Part shown: positions 20,985 to 31,394 of the stretch, piece by piece
Layout: each line of letters begins with the position of its first letter
Position numbering within the stretch: the first letter of the stretch is position 1
Source of the DNA: Molossus alvarezi
Taxonomy: Eukaryota > Chordata > Mammalia > Chiroptera > Molossidae
Length of the DNA stretch: 64,000 bases
Direction: 5' to 3'
Assembly (NCBI GenBank): GCA_037176705.1
Contig: CM073887.1
Span: 57,621,001 to 57,685,000, forward strand
The notes under the pieces: model-generated
What the model was told of the DNA's origin: nothing
The model's input: only the letters and a program-made list of their open reading frames with translations
Databases searched by the model: none
Made by a program: the position numbers and the translations under genes

Positions 20985-21390
20985 AGAGAAAGATTAGATT
21001 GTTTGCTACATATATGGTAGACAATACATTGAGACTTAATATATAAAGAGCACTTACAAATCAATAAGAAAAAGACAAGCCAAGTGTGAAATTGGCACAG
21101 AGTATGAATAGGGGGTTTACAAAAGAATGATAAAAAGTCCACAAACTTCTGCAAAGATGCTCAATCTGGCCATTCAGCAGCTAAAGAATCACAATTCTTG
21201 TCAAATTTACCATTAGCATGTGTGAAATTTGGGGGATGTACAAGAACATTCATGTACTCTCATGTGAGTGTAAACTGATACGACTTTCCTGGAGAGCATT
21301 CTAGGTGTCTGTGTTAAACATTCAAGTGTGTGAACTCTCTGACCCAGCAAATGCATCTTTAGGAATATGCAAAGATCTATAAAGAGTAAT
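20985..21390 (+). mobile_element. L1M ORF2 3' remnant
   Basis: AAAGAGCACTTACAAATCAATAAG and CTCTGACCCAGCAAATGCAT follow the end of L1 ORF2 on the plus strand; heavily mutated. Confidence 0.7.
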
Positions 21391-21394
21391 TCAG

Positions 21395-21605
21395 GGTGGT
21401 TGAGGGCCTCAAAATCAGACAGCTGGGGTTAAAATCCTGGCTCTACCTCCTGCCAGCTGTCTCCTCAGGCACATGACTTGATGTCAGGAAGCCTCCATTT
21501 TCTCACCAATACAGTGGTTGTATCATGAGGACTCCAAGAGGCAATGTGTGTGAAATGTGTAGTCTCTTGCCAAGCACATAATAGGTGCTATTATCATCGT
21601 TATGA
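21395..21605 (+). mobile_element. MIR SINE
   Basis: AATCCTGGCTCTACCTCCTGCC through GCCAAGCACATAATAGGTGCTATTATCAT spans most of a MIR. Confidence 0.85.
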
Positions 21606-21744
21606 AAACCTTTAAGGAAAGCTGGAAAACAATGGAAGTGTGTGTGCCTAGGGGGTTGACACAGTAAAAGATGAAAATGATAAAACCTATATTCACTGAC
21701 ACTGTGTAAGCTCTGTGATATACTAATTTAAAAACAAAAAGAAG

Positions 21745-21906
21745 CCTGGCTGGAGTGGCTCATTTGTTTGAGGATCATCCTGTGCACCGAGGGGTTGCCA
21801 GTTTGATTTCCCATCAGGGCACATGTGGAGGCCAGCCCATCGATGCCTCTCTCTCCCTTCCTTTCTATAAGCATGTCCTCAGGTAAGGATGTTAAAAAAA
21901 AAAAAA
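21745..21906 (+). mobile_element. Ves SINE, family B, short copy
   Basis: Head GGCTGGAGTGGCTCATTTG through a CT-rich tract to a 15-A tail. The middle is shortened relative to other family B copies. Confidence 0.85.
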
Positions 21907-21961
21907 AAGGAGAAAAAAAGAAAACAGATTTTAAACATATATAGCCACATGTGTCAACATT

Positions 21962-22198
21962 TTTTATCCTCACCCAAGGATATTTTTCTATTTATCTTCA
22001 GATAGCATGGGAAAGAGGGGTGGAGAGAGAGAGAAACATCGATGTGAGAGAGACACATCAACTAGTTGCCTCCCGCAAGACCCCAACCAGGCTGGGGACG
22101 AACTGCAACCAAGGTACGTGCCCTTGATCAGAATCAAACCTGAGACTCTTTGATCTGCAGGCTGACACCCTAACTGCTGAGTTGAACCGGCCAGGGCC
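21962..22198 (-). mobile_element. Ves SINE, family A, minus strand
   Basis: Poly(T), TATCCTCACCCAAGGATA, GA-rich tract and inverted head AACCGGCCAGGGCC. The flanks ATGTGTCAACATTTT and ATGTGTTGAGCATTTT are a likely diverged TSD. Confidence 0.92.
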
Positions 22199-22232
22199 AT
22201 GTGTTGAGCATTTTGATCAAGAATCAAATAAT

Positions 22233-22580
22233 ACTTATCCTTTGAGACGACATGGAGGGACCTGGAAAGTATTATCCTAAGCGAAACAAGCCAAACAGAG
22301 AAAGACAAGGATCATATGATCTCACTTATTTGTGGAATATAATGAACATAACAGTCTGAAGAACAGGGTAGTCCCAGAGATGTGGAAGTAGGGTACAGAC
22401 TGACAGTCCCCAGAAGAGGGGGTGGGGCAGGGAGAGATAAACCACAGAATTTATATGCATGTATGCAAAACCAATGGACATGGACAACAAAGCTAGGGAC
22501 AAGGTGGGGAGGGGTGGGGAGGAGGGTGTCAATGAGGGAAAAAGGAGAAACATCTGTAACAAAATTAAATAAATAAATAA
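22233..22580 (+). mobile_element. 5'-truncated L1 insertion
   Basis: A 348-bp L1 3' end (ATGGAGGGACCTGGAAAGTATTATCCTAAGCG-type ORF2 end, G-rich 3' UTR, (AAAT)n tail). The 14-bp TSD AAGAATCAAATAAT is perfect at 22219-22232 and 22581-22594. A G-rich 3' UTR similar to that of the HAL1 at 38852 suggests a bat-lineage L1. Confidence 0.9.
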
Positions 22581-22594
22581 AAGAATCAAATAAT

Positions 22595-22822
22595 TGCCCA
22601 ACCGGTGTGGCTCAGTGGTTGAGAGTCGACCCATGCATCAAGAGGTCACTGATTTGATTCCCGGTCATGCACATGCCCGGGTTGTGGGCCCAATCCCCAG
22701 TGGGGGACATGCAGGAGGCAGTCAGTCGGTGTTCTCGCTCATCGATGTTTCTATCTCTCTCCCTCTCCCTTCTTCTCTCTCTAAAACTCAATAAAAGACC
22801 AAAAAAATTAAAAAGAAAAAAA
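22595..22822 (+). mobile_element. Ves SINE, family B
   Basis: Full-length family B element with a long A-rich tail. It starts directly after the right TSD of the L1 at 22233, and a third copy of that target, AAGAATTAAATAATT, follows its tail at 22823-22837. Confidence 0.93.
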
Positions 22823-23139
22823 AAGAATTAAATAATTAATTTTTACATTGCAATGTAGTCTACTGAGATTCAGAACAGAAACAAAAGTTTCTTGAAATAA
22901 TAGCAACCCTTTCTCTGTGCAGTGGGTTCTGATGTTTTCTATTAGTCTTTGTTCCATTTTGAAAAGCAGATCATTCTCGCAAGTACAATATTTTTTTCTC
23001 TTCAAGGTTCTGGTTGTTGTCACCTGGACGCTTAGGAAAAGGTTGTGTCTAGATAGTGACTACGAAAAGGGTGGGGGGGACCGGGGAAAGTTATGGTTCT
23101 TACCCACTGGTTTGATTGCACCCTCATTAGTGGGTTGCA

Positions 23140-23215
23140 GTGTATGTGTGAACTCATGTGTACATGTGTGCATGTGTGCCTGTATGTATGTGTATATACG
23201 TGTATATGCCTGGGC
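23140..23215. repeat. TG-rich degenerate simple repeat
   Basis: Interrupted TGTG/CATG and TATG units; not a clean microsatellite. Confidence 0.8.
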
Positions 23216-23479
23216 TGGGACAAGGGTGAGGTGAGTAAGCAAAATTTAAGGGGTGTTAGCAACATAAATTCAGTCATCAAGACACATATTTTAATGCAAT
23301 ATTTTTTTAAAAATCAAGATACAAAAATCTACATGAACAAAAAGCACCAGATTTTTAAATACAGCCCGAATCTTACCCTGATTTGAAAGACTCAGTCTCA
23401 CTCACCTTATTCTAATCTTGGTCCTGTGTACTTGCGTGCATTTACACCTGCTTTTTGGGTGTCCATGGCTGTGAACACA
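23216..23479. other. Gene-less stretch
   Basis: AT-rich sequence, no feature recognised. Confidence 0.4.
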
Positions 23480-23625
23480 CAGGTGTTTTCATGCTTCTGT
23501 GCACTCATGTGTGTGGAGTGTGAACTGTGTATGCATGAGTGCAAGCACGTATGCATTTACTGGCAGGTGTGCATGCATGTGTGCATACCTGTGCATGTGT
23601 GTGCATGCCTGAGTGCACAAAGAAA
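23480..23625. repeat. TGCATG-rich degenerate repeat
   Basis: Repeated GTGCATGCATGTG units with many interruptions. The short open frames here are artefacts of the repeat. Confidence 0.8.
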
Positions 23626-23864
23626 CATCCGGAAAGATACCCTCAGAGTGTCGACCATATTTCCTTCGAGGAGGCAAGAATTCAGATATTTCCCTCTCTT
23701 TGTACTTTCCCAGATTTTCTGCCCTTTGTATTTGTCATCTTACGACAAGAATAAAAACAAGAAAGCCATTTCACTGTGGAAAGAAGGTCATAGGGTAGTG
23801 GTACCTCTCAGTGAAGCCCGCCGGGAAGAGGGGAATGGGAGCAGTCATTGGATTTACTGACCAT

Positions 23865-23997
23865 CAAGAATTGCTGACATTCACTGAACATTTCACCAGG
23901 GGCCAGAAACCATGCCGAATGTTTTCAATGTACCGTGTTTTTGTTCTTGGTCCATGGCTGTATCCATGACAGGTGAATGGTGCTAAACAAATAGTTG
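23865..23997 (+). mobile_element. MIR/L2-like fragment
   Basis: CATTCACTGAACATTTCACCAGG...GAATGGTGCTAAACAAATAGTTGTTGAATG resembles the end of a mammalian LINE/MIR, ending in an expanded GAAT run. Confidence 0.5.
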
Positions 23998-24026
23998 TTG
24001 AATGAATGAATGAATGAATGAATGAC
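23998..24026. repeat. (GAAT)n microsatellite
   Basis: Seven tandem tetranucleotide units derived from the TGAATGAA end of the preceding LINE. Confidence 0.95.
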
Positions 24027-24039
24027 CCCTTGCCTCACC

Positions 24040-24341
24040 CAGGGAGTCAGGACCACTGTGGTCGTCCTTTGCCTTTCCTTCTACCTACAACACCCTTCTT
24101 GACAGTCCCCACATGGCCAGATCCTTGTCATCATCCAGACTCCAGTTAATGTCACTTCTTCCAAGAAGCCCTCTCTACTGTCCTGTCTACACCAACCCAT
24201 GAGCTTATTTTAATTCTCTAAATAGTAGGTTTCTTGTTTCTATCGCTTATCTTCCTGCTGAGAAAAGACCTCACCTCTCTTATTCATCACTGTTTCCCAA
24301 CCCCTTGCACTCAGCATCTGGCACATAATAAGTGTTCAATA
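24040..24341 (+). mobile_element. L2 LINE 3' end
   Basis: TTAATGTCACTTCTTCCAAGAAGCCCTCTC and CAGCATCTGGCACATAATAAGTGTTCAAT are the L2 end. It continues for about 30 bp after the SINE pair, at 24832. Confidence 0.85.
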
Positions 24342-24819
24342 GCCCGGCTGGTGTGGCTCAGTGGTTGAGCACCGACCCATGCACCAAGAGGTCTCTGGTT
24401 CGATTCCCGGTCAGGGCACATGCCCAGGTTCTGGGCCAAAACCCCAGTGGGGGCATGCAGGAGGCGGCCAATCAACATTCTCTCTCATCGATGTTTCTAA
24501 CTCTCTCCCTCTCCCTTCCTCTCTCTCTAAAATCAATAAAGAAAAAAAATTTTTTTTTATTAATCCTCACCCAAGGCTATTTCTCCATTTATCTCCAGAT
24601 AGAGTGGGAGGGAGGGAGAGAGAGGAAGAAAGAGAGAAACATCGATGTAAGAGGGACACATAAACTGGTTGCCTCCCACATGACCCTGGCCAGGGCCAGG
24701 GACGGACTGAAACCAAGGTACATGCCCTTTATTGGAATCACCTGCAACTCATGGGTCCATGGGCCAACTCTCTAACCACTGAGCTAAATCGGCCAGGGCA
24801 AGAAAAAAGAATTTTAAAC
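24342..24819 (+). mobile_element. Ves SINE, family B, tail split by a second SINE
   Basis: The head and body run to about 24550 and the A-rich tail resumes at 24799-24819. The 12-bp TSD AAGTGTTCAATA is perfect at 24330-24341 and 24820-24831. Confidence 0.93.
24550..24798 (-). mobile_element. Ves SINE, family A, nested in the family B tail
   Basis: TTATTAATCCTCACCCAAGG, GA-rich tract and inverted head AAATCGGCCAGGGC. The AAGAAAAAA target in the host tail is present on both sides. Confidence 0.92.
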
Positions 24820-24844
24820 AAGTGTTCAATAAATATTTGCTGAA

Positions 24845-24990
24845 TAAATTAATGACACCCTCTTCCCATTACAAATGAAGAAATTGAAGCACAGAGATTA
24901 CAAAAGTTACCCATCTGCCCCAAATCACTGAATTTTTTAGGTGGTCGGACCAGGATTTGAACCTTTGTCCTTCTGATGCCATCAAACTAT
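24845..24990 (-). mobile_element. MIR SINE
   Basis: CCCATTACAAATGAAGAAATTGAAGCACAGAG and CCAGGATTTGAACC are the inverted MIR core and 5' part. Confidence 0.75.
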
Positions 24991-25227
24991 GTCACCAATG
25001 AGGAAGCTGTTCTCTCCCCCAGATGGCACCAGGCCCTGTGTCTGATGCTCTCACATGTCTTCTGGGTCCCTGAGGCTGCTTACAAAGTGGACCAGCTGCC
25101 AGGAGAGGCCCTAGGGATTATGGAAACAATAGATTCAGTTTATTGAGCACCTACTGTAGCCACAAAGAGGACCACAGAGTGACTGTGTCTTGTGCTAGCA
25201 TTCCACAGCAGATACACGGGGCATAGT

Positions 25228-25935
25228 CTATGTTGGGGATTGAATTATGTCCCCAAGAGATATAACCAAGTTCTAACTCCTAGAACATGTGAGTGTGGTG
25301 TGATTTGGAAATAGGTATTTGCAGATGTAATTAGGTTCAGAATCTCAAGACAAGAGCATCCTGAATTATACAGATGGGACCCCAATCCACTGACAAGTGT
25401 CCTTAAAAGAGACAGAAGAGAAGAAGACACAAAAAGAGAAAGATGCCACATGAAGGTGAAGGCAGAGATTGGGTGGTTCAGCCACAAGCCAAGGAATGCC
25501 AGGAGCCCCCAGAAGCTGGAAGAGGCAGGAAGTATCCTCCCCTAGAGCCTTTGGAGGAAATACAGCCCTGTGGACATCTTGACTTCAGACTTCTGGCCTC
25601 CAGAACTATGAGAATAAATTCCTATTGGTTTTTTTTATTTGTTTACTTTTTTCCATTTTTTGTTCAGATAGAGTGGGAGGGAGAGAGAGAGAGAGAGAGA
25701 GAGAAACATCGATGTGAAAGGAACACATCGAGTGGCTGCCACCCACACAACCAAGCAGGGCCGGGGATAAACTGCAACCGAGGTACGTGCCCTTAGCGGG
25801 AACCGAACCCAGGTCTCTCCGGACCGCAGGCCAACGCTCTAACCGCTGAGCCAAACCGGCCAGGGCAAATTCCTATTGTTTAAAGCCCCCAGTTTGTGGT
25901 CATTTGTTATAGCAGCCACAAGAGACAAATAAATC
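25228..25935 (+). mobile_element. MLT1-type MaLR LTR, split by a Ves SINE
   Basis: GATTTGGAAATAGGTATTTGCAGATGTAATTAG, CTGACAAGTGTCCTTAAAAGAGA and ACTTCTGGCCTCCAGAACTATGAGAATAAA follow MLT1 order. The end AAAGCCCCCAGTTTGTGGTCATTTG resumes after the SINE. Confidence 0.88.
25628..25866 (-). mobile_element. Ves SINE, family A, minus strand
   Basis: Complete element with the inverted head GAGCCAAACCGGCCAGGG. The 12-bp TSD AAATTCCTATTG is perfect at 25616-25627 and 25867-25878. Confidence 0.95.
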
Positions 25936-25939
25936 TATT

Positions 25940-26665
25940 CTTCCACATTTCAGCATAAATATTGCTAAATGTACAGAAAATTTGAAAAAACTGAATACCC
26001 ACTCATACACCTACCATCTAGAGTCTACAGTTGACATTGAGCTCTATTTGTCATTATCTATCTTTCTATCCATCTATCCACCCACCTCATTATTTTTTTT
26101 TTTTAATTAAGGACTTGTTAGAGCAGTTTTAGGTTCACAATAAAATTTAGTGGAAGGTACAAAGATTTCCCATGTAGCCCCTGCCCCGACACCCACACAG
26201 CCTCTCCATGATCAACATCCCCACTAGAGTGGTGCATTTGTTATAATCAATGAACCTACATGACATATCATCATCACCCAAAGCCCATAGTTCACATCGC
26301 AGTTCACTCTTGTGTGGTACATTCCATGGGTTTGAACAGATATAAAATGACATGTAACCACCACTGTAGTCTCATACAGAGTATTTTCACTGCCCTAAAA
26401 ATTTTCTATGCTCTTCTTATTCATCCCTTACTTCTCCCAACCCCTGATCTTTGTACTGTCTTTATAGGTTTGCCTTTTCCAGAATGTCATCTAGTTGGAA
26501 TCATGCAGTATGTAGTCTTTTCAGATTGGCTTATTTCACTGAGTAACATGTGTTTATGTTTCCTCTATGTCTCTTCATGGCATAATAGCTCATTGCATTT
26601 TAGAACTGGATAGTACTGCATTGTCTGGATGTATTCAGTTTATTCATTCACCTACTGAAGGATTC
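25940..26665 (-). mobile_element. L1M 3' region, minus strand
   Basis: TAGAGCAGTTTTAGGTTCACA and GTCATCTAGTTGGAATCATGCAG are antisense L1 3' UTR/ORF2 sequence. A short TCTA-type simple repeat lies at about 26055-26085. Confidence 0.8.
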
Positions 26666-26684
26666 ATCCACTTTGTTCATTTAT

Positions 26685-26929
26685 TTATTTATTTGTTGTT
26701 AATCCTGCCTGGAGGATATATTTTCCCCCCCACTGAATCTTAGAAAGAGTGGAAGGGAGGGAGCGAGAGACCGGGACAGAGAGAGAATTGGTTGCCTCCT
26801 GCACATGTCCTGACCAGGGCAAGGGATCGAACCTGCAACCCAGGTATATGCCCTTGACTGGGAATCAAACCTGAGACCCTTTGGTGTACAGGCCAATGCT
26901 CTAACCATTAAGACACACTGGCCAGGGCC
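26685..26929 (-). mobile_element. Ves SINE, minus strand
   Basis: ATTT-rich tail, TTGTTAATCCTGCCTGGAGG, GA-rich tract and inverted head ACACACTGGCCAGGGCC. The flanks CATCCACTTT and CATCCACCTT suggest a 10-bp TSD. Confidence 0.88.
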
Positions 26930-26944
26930 ATCCACCTTATTTTT

Positions 26945-27165
26945 TAATGTATTTCAAGGTAAGACCCTATCTCCTCCCCATTTATTTAAACACAGAAGCC
27001 AAAGGGATATTTTAATGGTCAGAAGATGCTCCTATCCTACTCAAAACCCTTTGGGCATCCCCATCTCACTCAAACGAGACGCACATGCTGCAGTGCACCC
27101 CCCGTGCTCCCTTATCCCTCTCACTGGTCCCCCCACCATCCTCCTGACCTACATCATTCTGCACA
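26945..27165 (+). mobile_element. L2 LINE fragment
   Basis: CTCAAAACCCTTTGGGCATCCCCATCTCACTC is the conserved internal 3' L2 block. Confidence 0.75.
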
Positions 27166-27167
27166 GT

Positions 27168-27715
27168 CACTATTGGCTACATGTGCCTACTGAGCACTTA
27201 AAAATGAAGAGTGCAAATTTAGATATGTTCCAAGCGAAAACATACTGGATTTTGAAGACTCAGTACTGATAAAAAGGATGTAAAAATATCTCATTAATCA
27301 TTTTTATATTGACTATGTGTTAAAAGGATAGTATTTTGGCTATATTGGGTTAAATAAAATATATGGTCACAATTAGTTACATCTATTTCTCTTCTGCATT
27401 TTAAAATGTTGCCACCAGCCTGGCTGGTGTGGCTCCGTGGTTGAGTGTCGATCCTTGTATCAAAAGGTGGCCAGTTCAATTCCTGGTCCGGGCACATGCC
27501 TGGGTTGCGGGCTCCATCCCCAGTAGGGGGCGTGCAGGAGGCAGCCGATGGATGTTTCTATCTCTCCCTCTCCCTTCCTCGCTCTCTAAAAATCAATAAA
27601 AACATATTTTTAAAAATAAAATAAAATGCTGCTACTGGTACATTTTAAATGACATATGTGCCCGCATTTGTGGCTTCATCATATTTTTGTTGATTGGTGT
27701 TGGCCTAGGAATGTT
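27168..27715 (+). mobile_element. Old DNA-transposon-like repeat, split by a Ves SINE
   Basis: GGCTACATGTGCCTACTGAGCACTTAAAAATG and TATTGGGTTAAATAAAATATAT are typical of a mammalian hAT-like MER family that I cannot name exactly. It resumes after the SINE at 27633. Confidence 0.55.
27416..27618 (+). mobile_element. Ves SINE, family B
   Basis: Head GGCTGGTGTGGCTCCGTGGTTGAG to an AATAAAAACATA tail. TSD TAAAATGTTGCCAC versus TAAAATGCTGCTAC on either side. Confidence 0.92.
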
Positions 27716-27745
27716 CGCGAATGGAGGTCTTAGTCATTCAATAAA

Positions 27746-27788
27746 CATGTGTTGAATGAATGAATGAATGAATGAATGAATGAATGAA
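27746..27788. repeat. (GAAT)n microsatellite
   Basis: About ten tandem GAAT units following CAATAAACATGTGTTGAATG, a LINE/MIR end. Confidence 0.95.
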
Positions 27789-27829
27789 CCCAAGCGTGAA
27801 TGGCACCAAAGGGGTGGCTCTAAGTCAAA

Positions 27830-28270
27830 GATTTATTCGCCCAGGGAAAATGAAGACCTCAGCTACCGCCTTTCTGGAGCAATCTGGGCTCTCGTGCCTC
27901 TTGAATGGGGAAAAGTGGGCGCAGACGAGCCCCAGGCATGGCTGGCTGGTTGCCTCCCCCGCCCCTGGGACAAGATCAAGTCTCAGTAGCTGGGACTTCC
28001 GGGGATAGTTAAGGAGGGAGGTGCGGGGAGGGGAACCAGAGCTAGGAGTGGAAGAGCGAGCAGTCTTCACCCCGCCCGAGTCCCCTCCGGGGCTGGGCTG
28101 GCGGGAAGGGGCCGGGCTGCCCGGCAGGCGGGACGGAGTCGGGGTGTCTGCTATCCTGCTATCGATCAGACTGGGCGGCGGCAGAGAAGCTTTCAGACCC
28201 ACCAGAGTGTCCCGGTGGGGGACAGAGGTCGGGGCTTCCCTCTCCCCTATTTGAGAGAGGCCTCGGGCTT
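27830..28270. promoter_or_regulatory. Candidate CpG island
   Basis: The densest CpG segment outside transposons: GC-rich, with CCGCCCGAG, GGGGCCGGGCTGCCCGG and GGGCGGCGGCAG. Sp1-like GC boxes are present. No open frame or splice pattern convincingly marks an exon. It could be a promoter, an enhancer or the edge of an unannotated transcript. Confidence 0.45.
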
Positions 28271-28375
28271 CCTCTCAGCCCCATGTCCCGCCCACCAGCA
28301 AGGCCTGCAGGCTCTGACCTGGAATGGAGTTGGGAATCCCAGTGCTCCTCAACCCATTGTCATCAGGGAGGTGTG

Positions 28376-28420
<45 letters not shown>
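28376..28420. repeat. (GT)n microsatellite
   Basis: About 21 uninterrupted GT dinucleotides. Confidence 0.97.
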
Positions 28421-28422
<2 letters not shown>

Positions 28423-28499
28423 CCACTTTCTTTGGAACCTACTTGAGATCATTTACCTCCAGTAATGTCCATGCTTGTGTGCCTTATGTGTGCGTGCAG

Positions 28500-29330
28500 C
28501 CCTGAGCCCCACACTCCATCAAAGTGGGGAATATGTTCATCCAGAAGGCCCCAGATATGTCCCATCCCTTTCATCCCCCACCCTCAACTATCTTATTCTG
28601 ATTTCTATCACCATGGGAGACTTTCAGACAAACAGAATCACAAGGGGTCCCTCTTTTGTCTGGTTTTTGCTCAGCATCAAGCTTTCTGAGATTTATCAAG
28701 GGGTTCCTGTATCAGCGTCCGTCCCTTTTGATTGCTGCAGAGTATTCCTTAGTATGAACAGACCTCAATTCGTGTTTAATTTTTAATCCTCACCCAAGGA
28801 TATTTTTACATTTATCTTCAGAGTGGGAGGGAGAGAGAGAGAGAGAAAGAAACATCGATGTGGAGGGACACATCGATTGGTTGCCACCCACATAACCCCC
28901 AACTAGGGCCGGGGACTAACCACAACCGAGGTACGTGCCCTTGGTTGGAATCGAACCTGGGACTCCTCAGTCCACAGGCCAATGCTCTAACTGCTGAGCC
29001 AAACCTGCCAGGGCCAGACCTCAATTTGTTTATCCAGTCTCCTATTAGGAGACATTTGGGTTGTTTTCATGTTTTTGGCTATAACAAAAAAAGCTGCAAT
29101 GACCATTTTCCAATGGATCTTTGCACCAACATGTTTCCATTTCTCTTGGGTAAAATTCCCCCGAATTTTGGGCTGTATAATAAGTGTAGAATTATAAAAA
29201 CAAACAAACAAACCTGGCAAACTATTTTATTTGTACCATCAGCGGATGAGAGTTCCAGTTCCTCCGCATCTCATCAGCACTTGGTATTGTCAGTCTCTAC
29301 TTTGGCCAGGGTGATGGCTTACAACCTGGA
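28500..29330 (-). mobile_element. L1M 3' region, minus strand, split by a Ves SINE
   Basis: Antisense L1 text before (GCTTTCTGAGATTTATCAAGG) and after (GACATTTGGGTTGTTTTCATG) the SINE, in continuous order. Confidence 0.82.
28774..29014 (-). mobile_element. Ves SINE, family A, minus strand
   Basis: Complete element. TSD CAGACCTCAATTCGT at 28759-28773 and CAGACCTCAATTTGT at 29015-29029, one mismatch. Confidence 0.95.
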
Positions 29331-29424
29331 CCACTGCCGTCACCTTCACCATAAACCCCACCACCACCACCTGTGCCTGCCTTCCCTAGAGTTCTTTCTC
29401 TCCTCAGAAACCAGAGACATGGTT

Positions 29425-30020
29425 TATCTTTAATATTTCCTTTTTTATTATAGAAAATATTTCACACATGTGCAAAAGTAGAGAGAAGAATGTGAAGAGC
29501 CCACACAGTGCCATCACCTGAATTTAACCATAATCCACTTTTTTAAAATGTAAATAAATATAATGTGTGTCAGTTTCAGGTCAAATATTTAACCAGTGAG
29601 AGATCCTCAAGTGCTTTATTCCCATGCTCTAGAAGGTAGAGCTACATGATGGTGGAGATTGTTCGTCTGCATACTGACGGTGCCATGAAAGACATGTGCA
29701 CATAACTACAGAGGCCTTTGCTATGACCGATGGCCTCAGTAGGAAAGAACAATTAGCAATTCCGTTAATCAGTGTTCTGTTCATTCTTGCTAGTTCTGGA
29801 GGTTGGACAGTCCAAGACCAAGGTGACGTCTGATTGGGCGTCTAGGAAAATCCTCTTCCTGGTTCACAGATGCCATTTGCCCAGTGTTTCCTACCTAGGC
29901 GGAAGAAGCACAATCCACATTTTATCCATCTTGTTTCATCTCTCACCTCCCCAATTTTTTTAAATGGACCGTTTTAAGGCAAATCCCAGGTACCATTTTA
30001 CTTCTGTTAGTATCACAGGA
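29425..30020 (-). mobile_element. L1-like old LINE remnants around an LTR fragment
   Basis: ATTTCACACATGTGCAAAAGTAGAGAGAA and TTTTAAGGCAAATCCCAGGTACC look like two parts of one old LINE. The middle (29770-29900) holds AGTTCTGGAGGTTGGACAGTCCAAG, a minus-strand MLT1-type fragment. Confidence 0.5.
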
Positions 30021-30307
30021 ATCTTCTCGAAATGTACATCAGATGACATCATGCCTGTCTTGAAATTAGTCAGTGGTTTCTCACTGCTCTTAGAAAAAGA
30101 TTTCTTCCTGTGGCCCTCAGAACTGGCTGCTGGCCTCTCTGCCTTCATGTTCTACAGCTTTACCTTCTTCAGTCCCTGCTTCAGTCACATTGTTCTAACC
30201 ACACACCAAGCTTGTTCCTGCCTCAGGACATTTGCACACGCTGTTTCCTCTGCTTGGAAGGCTCTTCCCCTGGATAGCTGCATGATTCCCGCAGTAGGAA
30301 GCATCTA

Positions 30308-30858
30308 AGACAGCTTCTACTGGTCCCTGACTCTTGATCTTGATACCCTGTACAATTCCCTTCCTTTGAGTGTGGGCTGAACCACTCACTCCTAACCAAT
30401 AAATCATTGCAAAAGTGATAGGATGTCATTTCTAAGATTAGGTTCTAAGACTGTGACTTCTGCCTTGCTAAACTCTCCTTCTTGTTAGCACTCTCTCTTC
30501 TCCTCCTGCTTGCTTACTCTAATGACGCCAGTGGCCATGACGTAAGCTGTCCTACAGAGAGATCTGAGTGGCAAAGAACTAAGAGTGGCCTTCAGCCAAC
30601 AGCCATCAAGGAACTGAATTCTGCCAACAGTCCCATGTGTGAGCTTGGAAGTGGCTCTGCTCCAGTCGAGCCACTTGAGATGACTGTAGCCCCAAGTGAA
30701 TGCCTTGAGTAAAGCCTCATGAGCACCTTGAGCTAGAGGACCAGCTAAACTGCACCCAGATTCCTGACCCACAGATACCGTGAGATCATCCATGTTGCTG
30801 TTTTAAGCCACTAGATTTGGGAGTAATTTGTTATGCAGCAATAGAAAACTCATACAGC
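30308..30858 (+). mobile_element. MaLR/ERVL-like old LTR
   Basis: CTGAATTCTGCCAACAGTCCCATGTGTGAGCTTGGAAGTG and CCACTAGATTTGGGAGTAATTTGTTATGCAGCAATAG match the 3' half of an ancient LTR family. It interrupts the L2. Confidence 0.7.
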
Positions 30859-30987
30859 TCTTTGCTCACAAGTCACCTTCTCTGTGAGGCCTTCCCTGGC
30901 CACCTAATTAAAATTGCACCCCCAACATCAGCTATCCCCATTTTCTTTCCCAGCTTTATTTTTTTTGTAGGACTTATCATATGTTTT

Positions 30988-31241
30988 TGTTTGTTTGTTT
31001 GTTTATTATCCTCACCCGAGGATATTTTTGCATTTATCATCAGATAGAGCGGGAGAGAGAGAGGAAGAGACAGAGAGAAACATCGTAGTGAGAGAGATAC
31101 ATCAATTGGATGCCACACACACAACCCCAACCGGCGCCAGGGAGAAACTGCAACCGAGGTACGTGCCCTTAGCGGAAATCAAACCCGGGACTCTCTGGTC
31201 CACGGGCCGACGCTCTAACCGCTGAACCAAACCAGCCAGGG
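30988..31241 (-). mobile_element. Ves SINE, family A, minus strand
   Basis: Complete element with a GTTT-rich tail. The 15-bp TSD CTTATCATATGTTTT is perfect at 30973-30987 and 31242-31256. Confidence 0.95.
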
Positions 31242-31394
31242 CTTATCATATGTTTTATTTAACTAATTAATTGCCTGCCTCTCTTCACTAGAACATGGGC
31301 TCCGGGAGGGCAGGGGCCTCTCTCTATTTTGTTCATTGCTGGATCCTTAGTATTAGCACACTGCAAGGAACATAGACCTCATTGGATTTAAAGA

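Larger units (their letters stand above)
30030..31370 (+). mobile_element. L2 LINE 3' end, split twice
   Basis: Segments 30030-30307 (CCTGCCTCAGGACATTTGCACACGCTGTTTCC), 30859-30987 (CACCTTCTCTGTGAGGCCTTCC) and 31242-31370 (GAACATGGGCTCCGGGAGGGC) are in correct L2 order around an LTR and a Ves. Confidence 0.85.

Noticed and set aside
23480..23860. Cys/His-rich open frames (many CMHxCxH motifs) suggesting zinc fingers
   Set aside because: The Cys/His pattern comes from TGCATG/TGTG simple repeats; spacing is irregular and does not fit a zinc-finger family.
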